Shown in pieces: positions 1 to 6,151 of a stretch of DNA of 8,719 bases. The notes beneath the pieces were generated by a model, which ran no database searches, was not told the origin of the DNA, and was given only the letters and a program-made list of their open reading frames with translations. The stretch is from Ruthenibacterium lactatiformans. Lineage in GTDB: Bacteria; Bacillota; Clostridia; Oscillospirales; Ruminococcaceae. The position numbers and the translations under genes were made by a program. The stretch covers positions 1 through 8,719 of the forward strand of contig NZ_JXXK01000060.1 of assembly GCF_000949455.1 (NCBI RefSeq), written 5' to 3'. Position 1 is the stretch's first letter. Each line of letters opens with the position of its first letter.

Positions 1-1092
1 TGTGGCGGTAACGGCCAGCGTCATTTCCGTGTAGCTGCTGTCTGGCTGCTGCTCCACCTTTGAAATGACCGGCGCGACCTTATCCACCAGCGCGGTCTTG
101 CTGGTCGTGCCGGAAACACGGCCCACATTGTCGATGGCGCGGGCGCTGATCGTATGCCTGCCGTGGTCTGCGATGGAAAGCACGCCGCTGTACGTCGTCC
201 AGCTTCCGCCATCCAGAGAATATTCCGTGCGGGCAATACCGCTGTGTGCGTCGCTGTTGTCCTTGATGGCCGCCGTTACCATGCTGTTCGTCCACTGTTC
301 CGTGGACAGCGTAATGCCGGGCACATTGGGCGAGGCCGGATCGATGTACACCTTTGCCGTGGCTGTCTGGCCGGAGGCGTTGCCCGCGCCGTCCACCACA
401 CGGGCGGTCACAGTCGTGATGCCGCCCGCGGTGATGGTCACAGTGGGGTCGCCCACGGGACAGCCCGTCCAGGCGCCGCCGTTGATGCTGTACTCGTAAT
501 GATGGACGCCGCTGCCGTAGTCGCCCGGCGTTGCGCTCCAGTCCGGCAGGCTCGTGCCTGTGTCTGTTCCGCCCGAAAAACGCACCACCGCGCTGTCCCT
601 CTGCCAGCCTGTGGGCGCGCTGACCTGTACGCCGGCCGGCTCGGTGAGGTCATAGCCGTAATAGCAGCCCGCATACATCGGCACGTTGACCGGGATGTAT
701 ACACGGTCGTTTGAAAGCTGCCCGTTGTTGTGCCTGTGCCGCACCAGCGCGTAGCGGATGCTCATGTCCCCGCCCGATGCCGCAATATCGTATCCATAGC
801 ACGGCATGTACAAATCTGCAGCCAGCGCCGTTCCCTGCGAATTCCCCAACGGGTCACGCCCGCACACCGGGCAGAGCCAGATGTCATAGTTGTTGGGCGA
901 TGTGAAGATCTCCCGTGTGTTGACGGTCTGCGAGCTGCCGGAATACATGTACCCGATCACGTAGGTATATGGCGTGCCGTTTCGGTCCGCGCCCAGCGCG
1001 CCGCCCGCAGCAAACGCCGTGGACGCAAACAGCGTCACACACAGCAGCAGCGCAAGAAAACTTGCGCTCCACCGCCTTACTTTTTTCTTCAT
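1..1092 (-). CDS. Secreted Ig-like repeat protein, C-terminus beyond the window
   Basis: Starting at the ATG at 1090-1092, 364 codons read to the left edge without a stop, so the gene is partial. Residues 1-28 are a clear Sec signal peptide: KKK and RR, a hydrophobic core (SFLALLLCVTLFAS), and an AFA-A cleavage site after Ala28. Residues 30-155 form a unique region with four cysteines (LCPVCG at 73-78, Cys98, Cys143). Two bacterial Ig-like (OmpL47/Big-type) repeats follow: one near 198-240 (YEYSINGG, then ARVVDGAGNAS) and one near 288-328 (EYSLDGGSW, then ARAIDNVGRVS). A third may begin near 338 (VAPVISKVE). Such repeats are typical of extracellular adhesive or surface proteins; any anchor would lie beyond the window. 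A strong GGAGGAAG site nine bases upstream fixes the start. The gene follows the cyclotransferase gene and a terminator hairpin, with little room for a separate promoter. Ligand and anchoring are unknown. Confidence 0.85.
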   Translation of the reverse strand, partial: MKKKVRRWSASFLALLLCVTLFASTAFAAGGALGADRNGTPYTYVIGYMYSGSSQTVNTREIFTSPNNYDIWLCPVCGRDPLGNSQGTALAADLYMPCYGYDIAASGGDMSIRYALVRHRHNNGQLSNDRVYIPVNVPMYAGCYYGYDLTEPAGVQVSAPTGWQRDSAVVRFSGGTDTGTSLPDWSATPGDYGSGVHHYEYSINGGAWTGCPVGDPTVTITAGGITTVTARVVDGAGNASGQTATAKVYIDPASPNVPGITLSTEQWTNSMVTAAIKDNSDAHSGIARTEYSLDGGSWTTYSGVLSIADHGRHTISARAIDNVGRVSGTTSKTALVDKVAPVISKVEQQPDSSYTEMTLAVTAT

Positions 1093-1101
1093 TGTATCTT
1101 T

Positions 1102-1109
1102 CTTCCTCC
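1102..1109 (-). promoter_or_regulatory. Ribosome binding site of the secreted protein gene
   Basis: GGAGGAAG on the minus strand, nine bases before the ATG at 1092. It begins only six bases after the T run of the preceding terminator, so mRNA for the secreted protein must come from read-through, from processing, or from a promoter inside the cyclotransferase gene. Confidence 0.75.
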
Positions 1110-1115
1110 ATATTC

Positions 1116-1146
1116 AAAAAATATCCCCCGCCACTGCGGGCGGGGG
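1116..1146 (-). terminator. Intrinsic terminator after the cyclotransferase gene
   Basis: On the minus strand an 8-bp GC stem (CCCCCGCC, loop CGCAGT, GGCGGGGG) is followed by ATA and a run of T (plus-strand A run at 1116-1121). It lies 14 bases after the cyclotransferase stop codon and just before the next gene's ribosome binding site. It could end the amidoligase/cyclotransferase message, or act as an intercistronic attenuator. Confidence 0.8.
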
Positions 1147-1160
1147 CCTTTGCTGATTTT

Positions 1161-1670
1161 CTACCGTTCCCTGTCCTTTTTTCCGTGTGACTGCCGTTTC
1201 TCAAATACAGACAGTTCACGGTCCGTATCCAGCACCGCCCGCAGGATGGGCTTTTCATCGACCCCGTTCTGTTCGCATCCGGCAAGGATCCCCGCCAGAT
1301 ATCCCATGGACGGCATTGCGGGGATACGGCTGTACGGCTCCTGCATCGTGTATGCCATCACACGGAACTCTGCCCCATCACTTCCGCGCACACGGACGGT
1401 TTCCTTGCCGTACAGGGCCGGGAAGCCTTCGTAATGGTTTAAACTTTTTTCACAGGCTTCCGTAATCTTCCACAGCACGCCCTCCACTGCGCCGCCCTGT
1501 TTCGGCCGGATGCTTGCAACGCCGTTTCCGGGCCGTCCCGCGAAAAACAGCTCGTAACCTTCCAGCTTCGCCGTACAAACTGCTTCTGCCGCCGGGCACC
1601 GGTACGCCATCTGGTCCAGGTTCATGTTGCTGCCGTATGCAAAATACATTGCGTGTTCCATTTTCCTCAT
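1161..1670 (-). CDS. Gamma-glutamylcyclotransferase-like (AIG2/GGCT fold) protein
   Basis: A 169-aa cytosolic protein of the gamma-glutamylcyclotransferase/AIG2-like family. Members cyclise gamma-glutamyl groups, releasing 5-oxoproline and a free amine. The family signature YFAYGSNMN is at residues 9-17. The region EGVLWKIT...LNHYEGFPALY carries the expected catalytic acid, probably Glu81. I chose the ATG at 1670 because it overlaps the amidoligase stop codon as ATGA and has an AGGA sequence just upstream. ATGs at 1661 and 1649 are alternatives; the reading frame stays open to 1736, but that part lies inside the amidoligase gene. The four-base overlap implies translational coupling. The pairing with an amidoligase is a known genomic association and suggests it trims or reverses the bond made by its partner, not that it acts in glutathione metabolism. 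The substrate is unknown. Confidence 0.85.
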   Translation of the reverse strand: MRKMEHAMYFAYGSNMNLDQMAYRCPAAEAVCTAKLEGYELFFAGRPGNGVASIRPKQGGAVEGVLWKITEACEKSLNHYEGFPALYGKETVRVRGSDGAEFRVMAYTMQEPYSRIPAMPSMGYLAGILAGCEQNGVDEKPILRAVLDTDRELSVFEKRQSHGKKDRER

Positions 1671-2653
1671 CTCGCTTCCTGCTGTTCTGTCCGCCTGTTC
1701 TGCAGGCAGACATATTGGCTGCGGTCGTACCGCCACGCCGGGTCGCCCGGCAGGTCTTTCAAAAGATGCATCCGAACATTTTTGTATTCTTCTCCCACGA
1801 GGCCAAGCCGCAGAAGAAAGGTCCGAAAGGTAAAGGCAGGATTTTCCGTCACCGGCGTTTTTTTCGCCAGCGTCCTCGTCTGGTTGATGGCCTGCGCGGA
1901 GATGGCAAGTGCCAGCGTGATGTTCGCGCGCGCCACGCCCGCGTGCAGCGTGCTCTCAAAACAGCGCCATTCCAAGGTGCCGCGGTAGAATACCGAATGC
2001 AGGTTGAGCGCATAGTACCGCGTCCAGTTGTAGTGGTCGTTGCTTCCGTCCCGTGTACCATACCACGCCTGCTTCAGCTGCTCCATCGTCAGATGCGGGG
2101 ACAGCGCGCGCACGGTCCGCACTACATTCTCCCGCGAATACTGGCAATACTGGCTGATCCTGTCCGGCTTTGCGCCGATGGCCCGGAACAGGATATCCTC
2201 CTTGCTGTACATGATGGACAAAGCATTGCGCAGGCTGCGCGGCGTATGCCCGGAAGCATCCACATGCACATGCATCCCGCAGCTGTCATTCACGACTGCT
2301 CCCGCATGGCGGAGCGCGCGGATCACCTCCTGCAGCTTTTTCATCTCGCTGTATTCCAGCTTTGGTGAATTCATTTCCACACTGTACCGCCTGTCGTGTG
2401 CGGCGGCCTGCCGCCCGCATTCCCGGCGCGTGGTCTCGATGCTGCCGTCATACACGAACCGCCACTTTTTCCCAACGCCGTCCGTGACTTCCCACGGGTC
2501 GTAGGTATGGGATTCATGGGTTTGCCGGGCCGTCGTTCCGAACAGGGCCGCCACGGTCTGGGCGGCCTGTTCGCGGGTGATGCCTGTCATTTCGATCTCA
2601 CACCCGAAATACTGGTCCTTTAGATCAAGCCTTGTCCATCGCCTCCAACTCAT
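1667..2653 (-). CDS. Amidoligase (GS-like COOH-NH2 ligase family)
   Basis: A protein of about 328 aa of the putative amidoligase family (Pfam PF12224), a relative of glutamine synthetase and gamma-glutamylcysteine synthetase predicted to form amide bonds using ATP. Visible family features, in order: FGCEIEMTGITREQA (residues 16-30) with the metal-binding E-x-E; VYDGSIE (67-73); YSVEMNSPKLE (90-100); CGMHVHVDASGHT (125-137) with paired histidines and Asp; and a C-terminal LEWRCFESTLHAG motif. The start is uncertain. The family core begins near residue 9 (RLDLKDQYFG), where the codon is CTT. The ATG at 2653 is the nearest proper in-frame start but lacks a Shine-Dalgarno sequence and lies inside the methyltransferase gene. 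The stop overlaps the cyclotransferase start (ATGA). The target may be a peptide, protein or small molecule; nothing in the window decides. Confidence 0.85.
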   Translation of the reverse strand: MSWRRWTRLDLKDQYFGCEIEMTGITREQAAQTVAALFGTTARQTHESHTYDPWEVTDGVGKKWRFVYDGSIETTRRECGRQAAAHDRRYSVEMNSPKLEYSEMKKLQEVIRALRHAGAVVNDSCGMHVHVDASGHTPRSLRNALSIMYSKEDILFRAIGAKPDRISQYCQYSRENVVRTVRALSPHLTMEQLKQAWYGTRDGSNDHYNWTRYYALNLHSVFYRGTLEWRCFESTLHAGVARANITLALAISAQAINQTRTLAKKTPVTENPAFTFRTFLLRLGLVGEEYKNVRMHLLKDLPGDPAWRYDRSQYVCLQNRRTEQQEAR

Positions 2654-3275
2654 TGTGAACAGTGGCCAGACGTCTGCCGATGGCCTCCACAACAGTGACC
2701 GTAACGCCGTTGCCTGCCTGCTTGTATACCTGGTTATCGGACTGGATGGCCAGCACCCGGTCGATCCGGTCATCGCGCCAGCCCTGCAGCCGCAGGCACT
2801 CCCGCGGTGTGAGGCGGCGGATGCGCTTGCCTAACAGTACGCCATGTCTGTCTTTGGTCGTAAGCGTGAACATGGGTGCACCCGGCTTTCCTGTCCGGCT
2901 GGAATTGCGTTCTGGAGAAGAGACCAGTGGTGTCCTCACCGGTCTTGGCTCTAACGTCCCCTGTGTGGCATCCGTAGTGAGGGTATGGGCGGTCTGCCGC
3001 CCCACCCGGCCGCGCCGCGTATTCATCTGCGGATACGCGAGGTCGATGCTGTCGCCGGGATATGCCATCTTGTAGCCCTTTTTCGTGGCCTCCTTGATGG
3101 GTACGCCGCCGCTCACATCGTACAAACCTGTGCGACCACCGAAACCGCCGCAGCTCGCGGACAGCGTACAACTCACGCCTGCGGGGTCGTACACTCGGCT
3201 GCCCTGCGCTCCGTCCCGTAGCGCGGCAGGAGCTGCATCATTTGTTTCTCGGAAAGGTAATATTTTTCGGCGCAT
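2625..3275 (-). CDS. C5-cytosine DNA methyltransferase, C-terminal part (frameshifted)
   Basis: This frame encodes the target-recognition region and C-terminal motifs of a C5-cytosine methyltransferase. GAQGSRVYDPAGVSCTLSAS opens the variable part. RRLTPRECLRLQGW is motif IX, and QAGNGVTVTVVEAIGRRL is motif X, which closes the AdoMet pocket. The ORF formally opens at 3275, but that ATG lies inside the N-terminal half and has no convincing ribosome site, so it is probably not a real start. Adding one A to the A5 run at 3263-3267 joins it in frame to the upstream half, giving EKILPFRETNDAAPAALRDG and a protein of about 388 aa, a normal size for the family. Alone, this half has no catalytic cysteine and should be inactive. 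The stop lies 28 bases inside the amidoligase frame. Confidence 0.85.
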   Translation of the reverse strand: MRRKILPFRETNDAAPAALRDGAQGSRVYDPAGVSCTLSASCGGFGGRTGLYDVSGGVPIKEATKKGYKMAYPGDSIDLAYPQMNTRRGRVGRQTAHTLTTDATQGTLEPRPVRTPLVSSPERNSSRTGKPGAPMFTLTTKDRHGVLLGKRIRRLTPRECLRLQGWRDDRIDRVLAIQSDNQVYKQAGNGVTVTVVEAIGRRLATVHNELEAMDKA

Positions 3276-3790
3276 CGGGCGTCAAGATATCCCACAATGT
3301 ACACCCGGCGTCTTGCCTGGGGCACATCAAAATCTTTGCTGTTGAGCACCTGCCATTCCACACCATACCCCAATCCGTCCAGCGTATCGAGGATCGCCGC
3401 AAACGTCCTGCCGCCGTCATGGTTAAGCAGGCCGGGTACGTTTTCAAACAGCAGATACTGAGGCTTCCGGGCTTCAGCCACTCGGGCAAGCTCAAAGAAC
3501 AGCGTTCCTCTTGGGTCTGCGAAGCCATGCCTGCTTCCGGCAATGCTGAAACTCTGGCACGGAAATCCGCCACAGAGAAGCTCGAAATCCGGCATGCTTC
3601 CCGCGTCTGCTTTTCGGATGTCGTCACAGAACCACTCTCCCCTCGTGTCAAACAGCGCGCGGTAGCTGCGCTCCGCATGCTCGTCCTGTTCGCAATGGCC
3701 TGCACATTCAAATCCCCCGGCACGGCGCAGCCCCTCCCGGAACCCGCCGATGCCGGAGAACATATCAACAAATCGTATGGTTTTTCTCAT
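3173..3790 (-). CDS. C5-cytosine DNA methyltransferase, N-terminal catalytic part (frameshifted)
   Basis: Catalytic half of a Dcm-type enzyme that methylates carbon 5 of cytosine in a short DNA site using AdoMet. Numbering from the ATG at 3790: motif I VDMFSGIGGFREGL (8-21), motif IV GGFPCQSFS (74-82) with catalytic Cys79, motif VI FENVPG (115-120), motif VIII QARRRVYIVGY (158-168). Family homology ends at about Lys176 in the A5 run 3263-3267. The rest of this frame is out-of-frame sequence to a stop at 3173. A GTG at 3793 is also possible; GGAG lies four bases before the ATG, and an in-frame TGA upstream rules out a longer start. No restriction endonuclease gene is adjacent, so it looks like an orphan methylase of the kind mobile elements carry. 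Whether the frameshift is real, an assembly error, or bypassed by slippage cannot be told here. Confidence 0.88.
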   Translation of the reverse strand: MRKTIRFVDMFSGIGGFREGLRRAGGFECAGHCEQDEHAERSYRALFDTRGEWFCDDIRKADAGSMPDFELLCGGFPCQSFSIAGSRHGFADPRGTLFFELARVAEARKPQYLLFENVPGLLNHDGGRTFAAILDTLDGLGYGVEWQVLNSKDFDVPQARRRVYIVGYLDARCAEKYYLSEKQMMQLLPRYGTERRAAECTTPQA

Positions 3791-3864
3791 CACGCTCCAT
3801 CACTCAAATTTACTCTGCTCAGTATATTGCAAGCAGTAGGCATCCCTCCTTTTTCAAGAATGCA

Positions 3865-3900
3865 CAAGGCCCATGCAGGGAACCCCGTGCATGGGCCTTG
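3865..3900. terminator. Long perfect inverted repeat, probable bidirectional terminator
   Basis: A perfect 13-bp stem (CAAGGCCCATGCA paired with TGCATGGGCCTTG) with a 10-base loop that can add a GGG/CCC pairing. It lies 11 bases after the acidic-tail gene stop and about 75 bases upstream of the methyltransferase start. There is no strong T run on either side, so termination efficiency is uncertain; it may instead be an operator or an mRNA stability element. Confidence 0.6.
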
Positions 3901-3911
3901 GTAATTTCGGT

Positions 3912-4580
3912 TTATTCTTCTCTGTACTCGTTCTCTGGCTTATCCTCATCGCTTTCCTCGCCGTACTCAGCCTCTGCTTCGTCCTCGGCAGTTTCCCCAC
4001 CGTACTCGGCCGCTGCTTCGTCCTCGGCGCTTTCCTCGCCGTACTCGGCCGCTGCTTCGTCCTCGGCAGTTTCCCCACCGTACTCGGCCGCTGCTTCGTC
4101 CTCGGCGCTTTCCTCGCCGTACTCGGCCGCTGCTTCGTCCTCGGTGGTTTCCTCAATATACTCTGTCTCTGACGCATCTGTACCGGCATCCTCATTTCGC
4201 TCGGACAATCTGATTGTATCCTCTCGCTCCTGTTGTGCGGACATCAGCCGATTCCGCCGCTCTTTCATCGCCTCAGCGTTCCGCTCCAGCTCATCTTCGA
4301 TCAGCCCGATGATGAATTGCTTCTGTGTTATCCGGCGATGGTATGTTTCCTCATACCAGACAAGGTACTCCTTGACCAGCTGGAAAAATTCTTCCGAGAC
4401 CGCGAAGGCCAGTGTGCGTGTGTTCTCCATTGTGTTGTTCCGTCCTTTCTCATTTTCAAAATGTTCAGTGATGACTTGCTCCAGCGCAAAGGACATCGTC
4501 CATCCTCGGGCTTCCATTTCGCTGCGGAACCGGGCATGCAGCTCTGTCGGGATTTTTCCTGTCACAGTTTTCTGCTCCAT
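3912..4580 (-). CDS. Tandem ribbon-helix-helix-like protein with acidic repeat tail
   Basis: I do not recognise this 222-aa protein as a named family. Residues 4-43 (TVTGKIPTELHARFRSEMEA, then TMSFALEQVITEHF) read as strand-helix-helix, as in ribbon-helix-helix DNA-binding proteins. Residues 54-98 (TRTLAFAVSEEFFQLVKEYL, then TQKQFIIGLIEDEL) repeat that pattern, so one chain may hold two such units. A charged helical stretch (98-127) leads to a strongly acidic tail (about 128-222) of 13-aa repeats of the type AEDEAAAEYGEES. The start is the ATG at 4580, set by AGGAGG seven bases upstream; the frame is open to 4631 but that extension lacks support. It follows parR after a 160-nt gap, where I see only a small CCGCC/GGCGG hairpin just upstream of the ribosome site. 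A DNA-binding role in partition or regulation is inferred from the fold-like pattern and the neighbours. Confidence 0.75.
   Translation of the reverse strand: MEQKTVTGKIPTELHARFRSEMEARGWTMSFALEQVITEHFENEKGRNNTMENTRTLAFAVSEEFFQLVKEYLVWYEETYHRRITQKQFIIGLIEDELERNAEAMKERRNRLMSAQQEREDTIRLSERNEDAGTDASETEYIEETTEDEAAAEYGEESAEDEAAAEYGGETAEDEAAAEYGEESAEDEAAAEYGGETAEDEAEAEYGEESDEDKPENEYREE
3951..4146. repeat. In-gene tandem repeat, 39-nt units with a 78-nt period
   Basis: About five copies of a 39-nt unit encode the acidic tail. Two variants alternate: one starts GCTTTCCTCGCCGTACTC on the plus strand (3951, 4029, 4107) and the other GTTTCCCCACCGTACTC (3991, 4069). Each recurs exactly every 78 bases and is nearly identical at the DNA level. 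The unit is a multiple of three, so copy-number change keeps the reading frame. Confidence 0.92.
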
Positions 4581-4587
4581 ATGGCAG

Positions 4588-4593
4588 CCTCCT
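4588..4593 (-). promoter_or_regulatory. Ribosome binding site that sets the start of the acidic-tail protein
   Basis: AGGAGG on the minus strand, seven bases before the ATG at 4580. This supports that ATG over the more upstream one at 4631. Confidence 0.8.
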
Positions 4594-4740
4594 TTGTTTT
4601 TCCCGCCTTTCTCTGGCGGCAACACAAGCATACTCGAAAACCATCGTGGCAGCTATCACGAAGACCAATAACCTTTTGCCTGTATTTTTCGAACTTTACG
4701 TCACAACCAACAATAGCTGACCCTTACTTTTTCAGTCGAT

Positions 4741-5004
4741 CTACAGCCCCGCCAAAAAGTCGAGCATCTGGCTGGGTACAGCTTTTTCTTCCGCTGGCGG
4801 TTTGAGCTGGAGTCCCCGTATTTCTTCTTTCAGCACGCGCCGCAAGGTTTGTTCCAGAATATTCTGCTCTGTATTCTGCAAAAGAGCGCGTACTACAAAT
4901 GCGGTTCTTTGGCCCTCCGGCACAGCCTGCAGGATGTCCCATGCCTTTCGTTGTTCCGCATCTTCAAGGCGTGGCCGAAATGAAAAACAGGGCCTCTTTT
5001 TCAC
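4741..5004 (-). CDS. parR: ParR-like centromere-binding partner of the ParM-like protein
   Basis: An 87-aa protein that starts with GTG at 5004 and overlaps the ParM-like stop by four bases (GTGA). GAGG lies six bases upstream, so the two are translationally coupled. The N-terminal half (KRPCFSFRPRLEDAEQRKAW, then DILQAVPEGQRTAFVVRALL) has the short strand plus two helices of ribbon-helix-helix ParR-type adaptors. The C-terminal half (from about residue 50) is a charged helix and a proline-containing tail ending in MLDFLAGL; in known ParR proteins the C-terminus contacts the actin filament end. The position directly after an actin-like ATPase is the canonical type II partition layout. Assignment rests on context and fold-like pattern, since ParR sequences diverge strongly. 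Its centromere has not been located, but the repeat- and hairpin-rich DNA upstream of parM is the natural candidate. Confidence 0.72.
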   Translation of the reverse strand: MKKRPCFSFRPRLEDAEQRKAWDILQAVPEGQRTAFVVRALLQNTEQNILEQTLRRVLKEEIRGLQLKPPAEEKAVPSQMLDFLAGL

Positions 5005-5927
5005 GCCTTGCCTCGGGCGATCATCTGCTGTGCAAGACGCTCGAATCCCGCCGCGTTGATTCGGCTGTCAGGCAGCGGGAACATCCGGCACAAATGATCA
5101 CTTTCCCGGACATATCGTTTCACCACACTGGCGCCGCCGCCCAGCATCACCACCGGCATTGCCTTGAGGTCAAAGCCGGCCTCCATTGCCGCAGACAGCA
5201 AATGTTCCGTATATACGCGGCCCTGCTGCCGAATCACCTCTCGGGCCTTCTCGTCCAGCGCACAGGGTAATCCACTCAATACGCGCTCGATCTGCGCGTC
5301 CGTTACAGACAGCCCCATGGTGCGGTGTACCTGTTCTCTCGCACTGTCCAGACAACGGATCATGCCCCATTCCAAACTGCGGCAGGTATCCGCGTTGGGC
5401 ACAGCGTTATCAAGCCGCATCAGATCCACCGTCCAGCCGCCAATATCCATAAGCAGGACAGACGGTTCCCCGGTTATCAGCTCCGGGTGAAGAGCGAGCG
5501 CCGAATACCCTTGTGGAAACAGTTTCACGTCTGTGATTGTCACCTCATACGACACATCTTCATACCGATACTGCACCGGCTGGGAAGAACGCCGCAGATA
5601 TTTTTCAAAGCCTTCCTTCTCACGGCCAAAGCCTGTCAAGGGCAGCCCCGCCGCCAGTATTACCGAACAGCGGCCCTTTATCCCCCTCTGCCGCAATTCT
5701 TTTGCGATGGCTGCAAGTGTCAACAGGTAGTAACCGCCACTCGCCGTTTTATCCCGCTGCAGCGGCTGCCGTCCTGTCCCGCACACATACCAGCGCCCCT
5801 CGTATTCCAACACATCCTGCCGGGTGTAGGGCTCATGCTCATATGCCGTGATCCCCGTGGGAAACACACAATGCCGTGTTTTCATGGCATAGTAGCCATG
5901 GTCAATGCCAAGGATCTCCTGTTCGAT
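5001..5927 (-). CDS. parM: ParM/StbA-like actin-family plasmid segregation ATPase
   Basis: An actin-like ATPase that polymerises to push apart copies of a plasmid or excised element. Numbered from the ATG at 5885: MDIGGWTVDL (146-155) is the phosphate-2 loop, VVMLGGGASVVKRY (245-258) the adenosine motif, and NAAGFERLAQQ (277-287) the C-terminal helix. That ATG lies after the phosphate-1 strand. Translating upstream in frame gives EQEILGIDHGYYAMKT, the missing first motif with its Asp-x-Gly. The codon before EQE is ATC at 5925-5927, placed eight bases after a good AAGGAG, and I see no in-frame ATG, GTG or TTG in the roughly 70 bases upstream. The natural start is therefore either ATC, or an ATG lost by mutation or sequencing error; the full protein would be 308 aa. 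If initiation is only at 5885, the protein lacks phosphate-1 and is probably inactive. Confidence 0.85.
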   Translation of the reverse strand: MEQEILGIDHGYYAMKTRHCVFPTGITAYEHEPYTRQDVLEYEGRWYVCGTGRQPLQRDKTASGGYYLLTLAAIAKELRQRGIKGRCSVILAAGLPLTGFGREKEGFEKYLRRSSQPVQYRYEDVSYEVTITDVKLFPQGYSALALHPELITGEPSVLLMDIGGWTVDLMRLDNAVPNADTCRSLEWGMIRCLDSAREQVHRTMGLSVTDAQIERVLSGLPCALDEKAREVIRQQGRVYTEHLLSAAMEAGFDLKAMPVVMLGGGASVVKRYVRESDHLCRMFPLPDSRINAAGFERLAQQMIARGKA

Positions 5928-5935
5928 TTTTCTCT

Positions 5936-5940
5936 CTCCT
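5936..5940 (-). promoter_or_regulatory. Ribosome binding site pointing to a non-ATG start of parM
   Basis: AGGAG (within AAAGGAG) on the minus strand with an eight-base spacer to the ATC at 5927, and 50 bases from the ATG at 5885. The spacing is right only for the ATC codon. A second, weaker AGGAG lies inside the coding region, before an ATT. Confidence 0.6.
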
Positions 5941-5992
5941 TTCTGAGCTTGTGGAAAACTCCCTTCTCTTTTCCCCAGCCGGTAATATACCC

Positions 5993-6015
5993 GGGGTGGG
6001 GGTATGGGGGAGGGG
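5993..6015 (+). other. G-quadruplex-forming motif upstream of parM
   Basis: The plus strand has four G tracts of 4, 5, 5 and 4 bases separated by loops T, TAT and A. This is a strong canonical quadruplex pattern with short loops. It lies about 65 bases before the parM start on the template strand for parM transcription, so the mRNA leader there is C-rich. Confidence 0.8.
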
Positions 6016-6026
6016 TAAAACGCAGT

Positions 6027-6048
6027 ACGCCCCGGTTTCCCGGGGCGT
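6027..6048. repeat. GC-rich perfect hairpin upstream of parM
   Basis: A 9-bp perfect inverted repeat (ACGCCCCGG and CCGGGGCGT) with loop TTTC. On the minus strand it is followed by ACTGCGTTTTACC, only a weak T run. It may be a terminator, a leader structure of the parM message, or part of a centromere. Confidence 0.65.
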
Positions 6049-6104
6049 CTGTTTCAAACCTCTGCCTGCAAAAGGGTACACTTCCCCCTGGGCATGGAAC
6101 CTGT

Positions 6105-6133
6105 AAAAAAATAGCCCCAGCTGTAGCTGGGGC
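6105..6133 (-). terminator. Intrinsic terminator upstream of parM
   Basis: The minus strand has stem GCCCCAG/CTGGGGC (extendable to nine pairs around a tiny loop), then TA and seven T (plus-strand A run 6105-6111). It is a strong Rho-independent signal for minus-strand transcription. It probably insulates the parM unit from the AT-rich operon ending at 6623, or ends an untranslated leader RNA. Confidence 0.8.
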
Positions 6134-6151
6134 CTGTTCTATATATATGAT

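Noticed and set aside
65..714. Overlapping plus-strand frames at the left end
   Set aside because: The minus strand reads as a signal peptide and Ig-like repeats without interruption from 1092 to the edge.
1514..2368. 284-codon plus-strand frame
   Set aside because: It lies opposite the amidoligase and cyclotransferase genes, whose family motifs are clear.
3790..3843. 17-codon minus-strand frame whose TGA overlaps the methyltransferase ATG (TGATG), as a leader peptide
   Set aside because: Its AGGAGG lies only one base before the ATG, too close for initiation, and the peptide has no recognisable pattern.
3945..4150. CRISPR-like array
   Set aside because: The repeats are contiguous without unique spacers and stay in frame within a coding region, so they are a coding tandem repeat.
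3898..4671. 257-codon plus-strand frame rich in Ser and Ala repeats
   Set aside because: It is the antisense shadow of the acidic tandem-repeat gene; the minus frame has the good ribosome site and the helical patterns.
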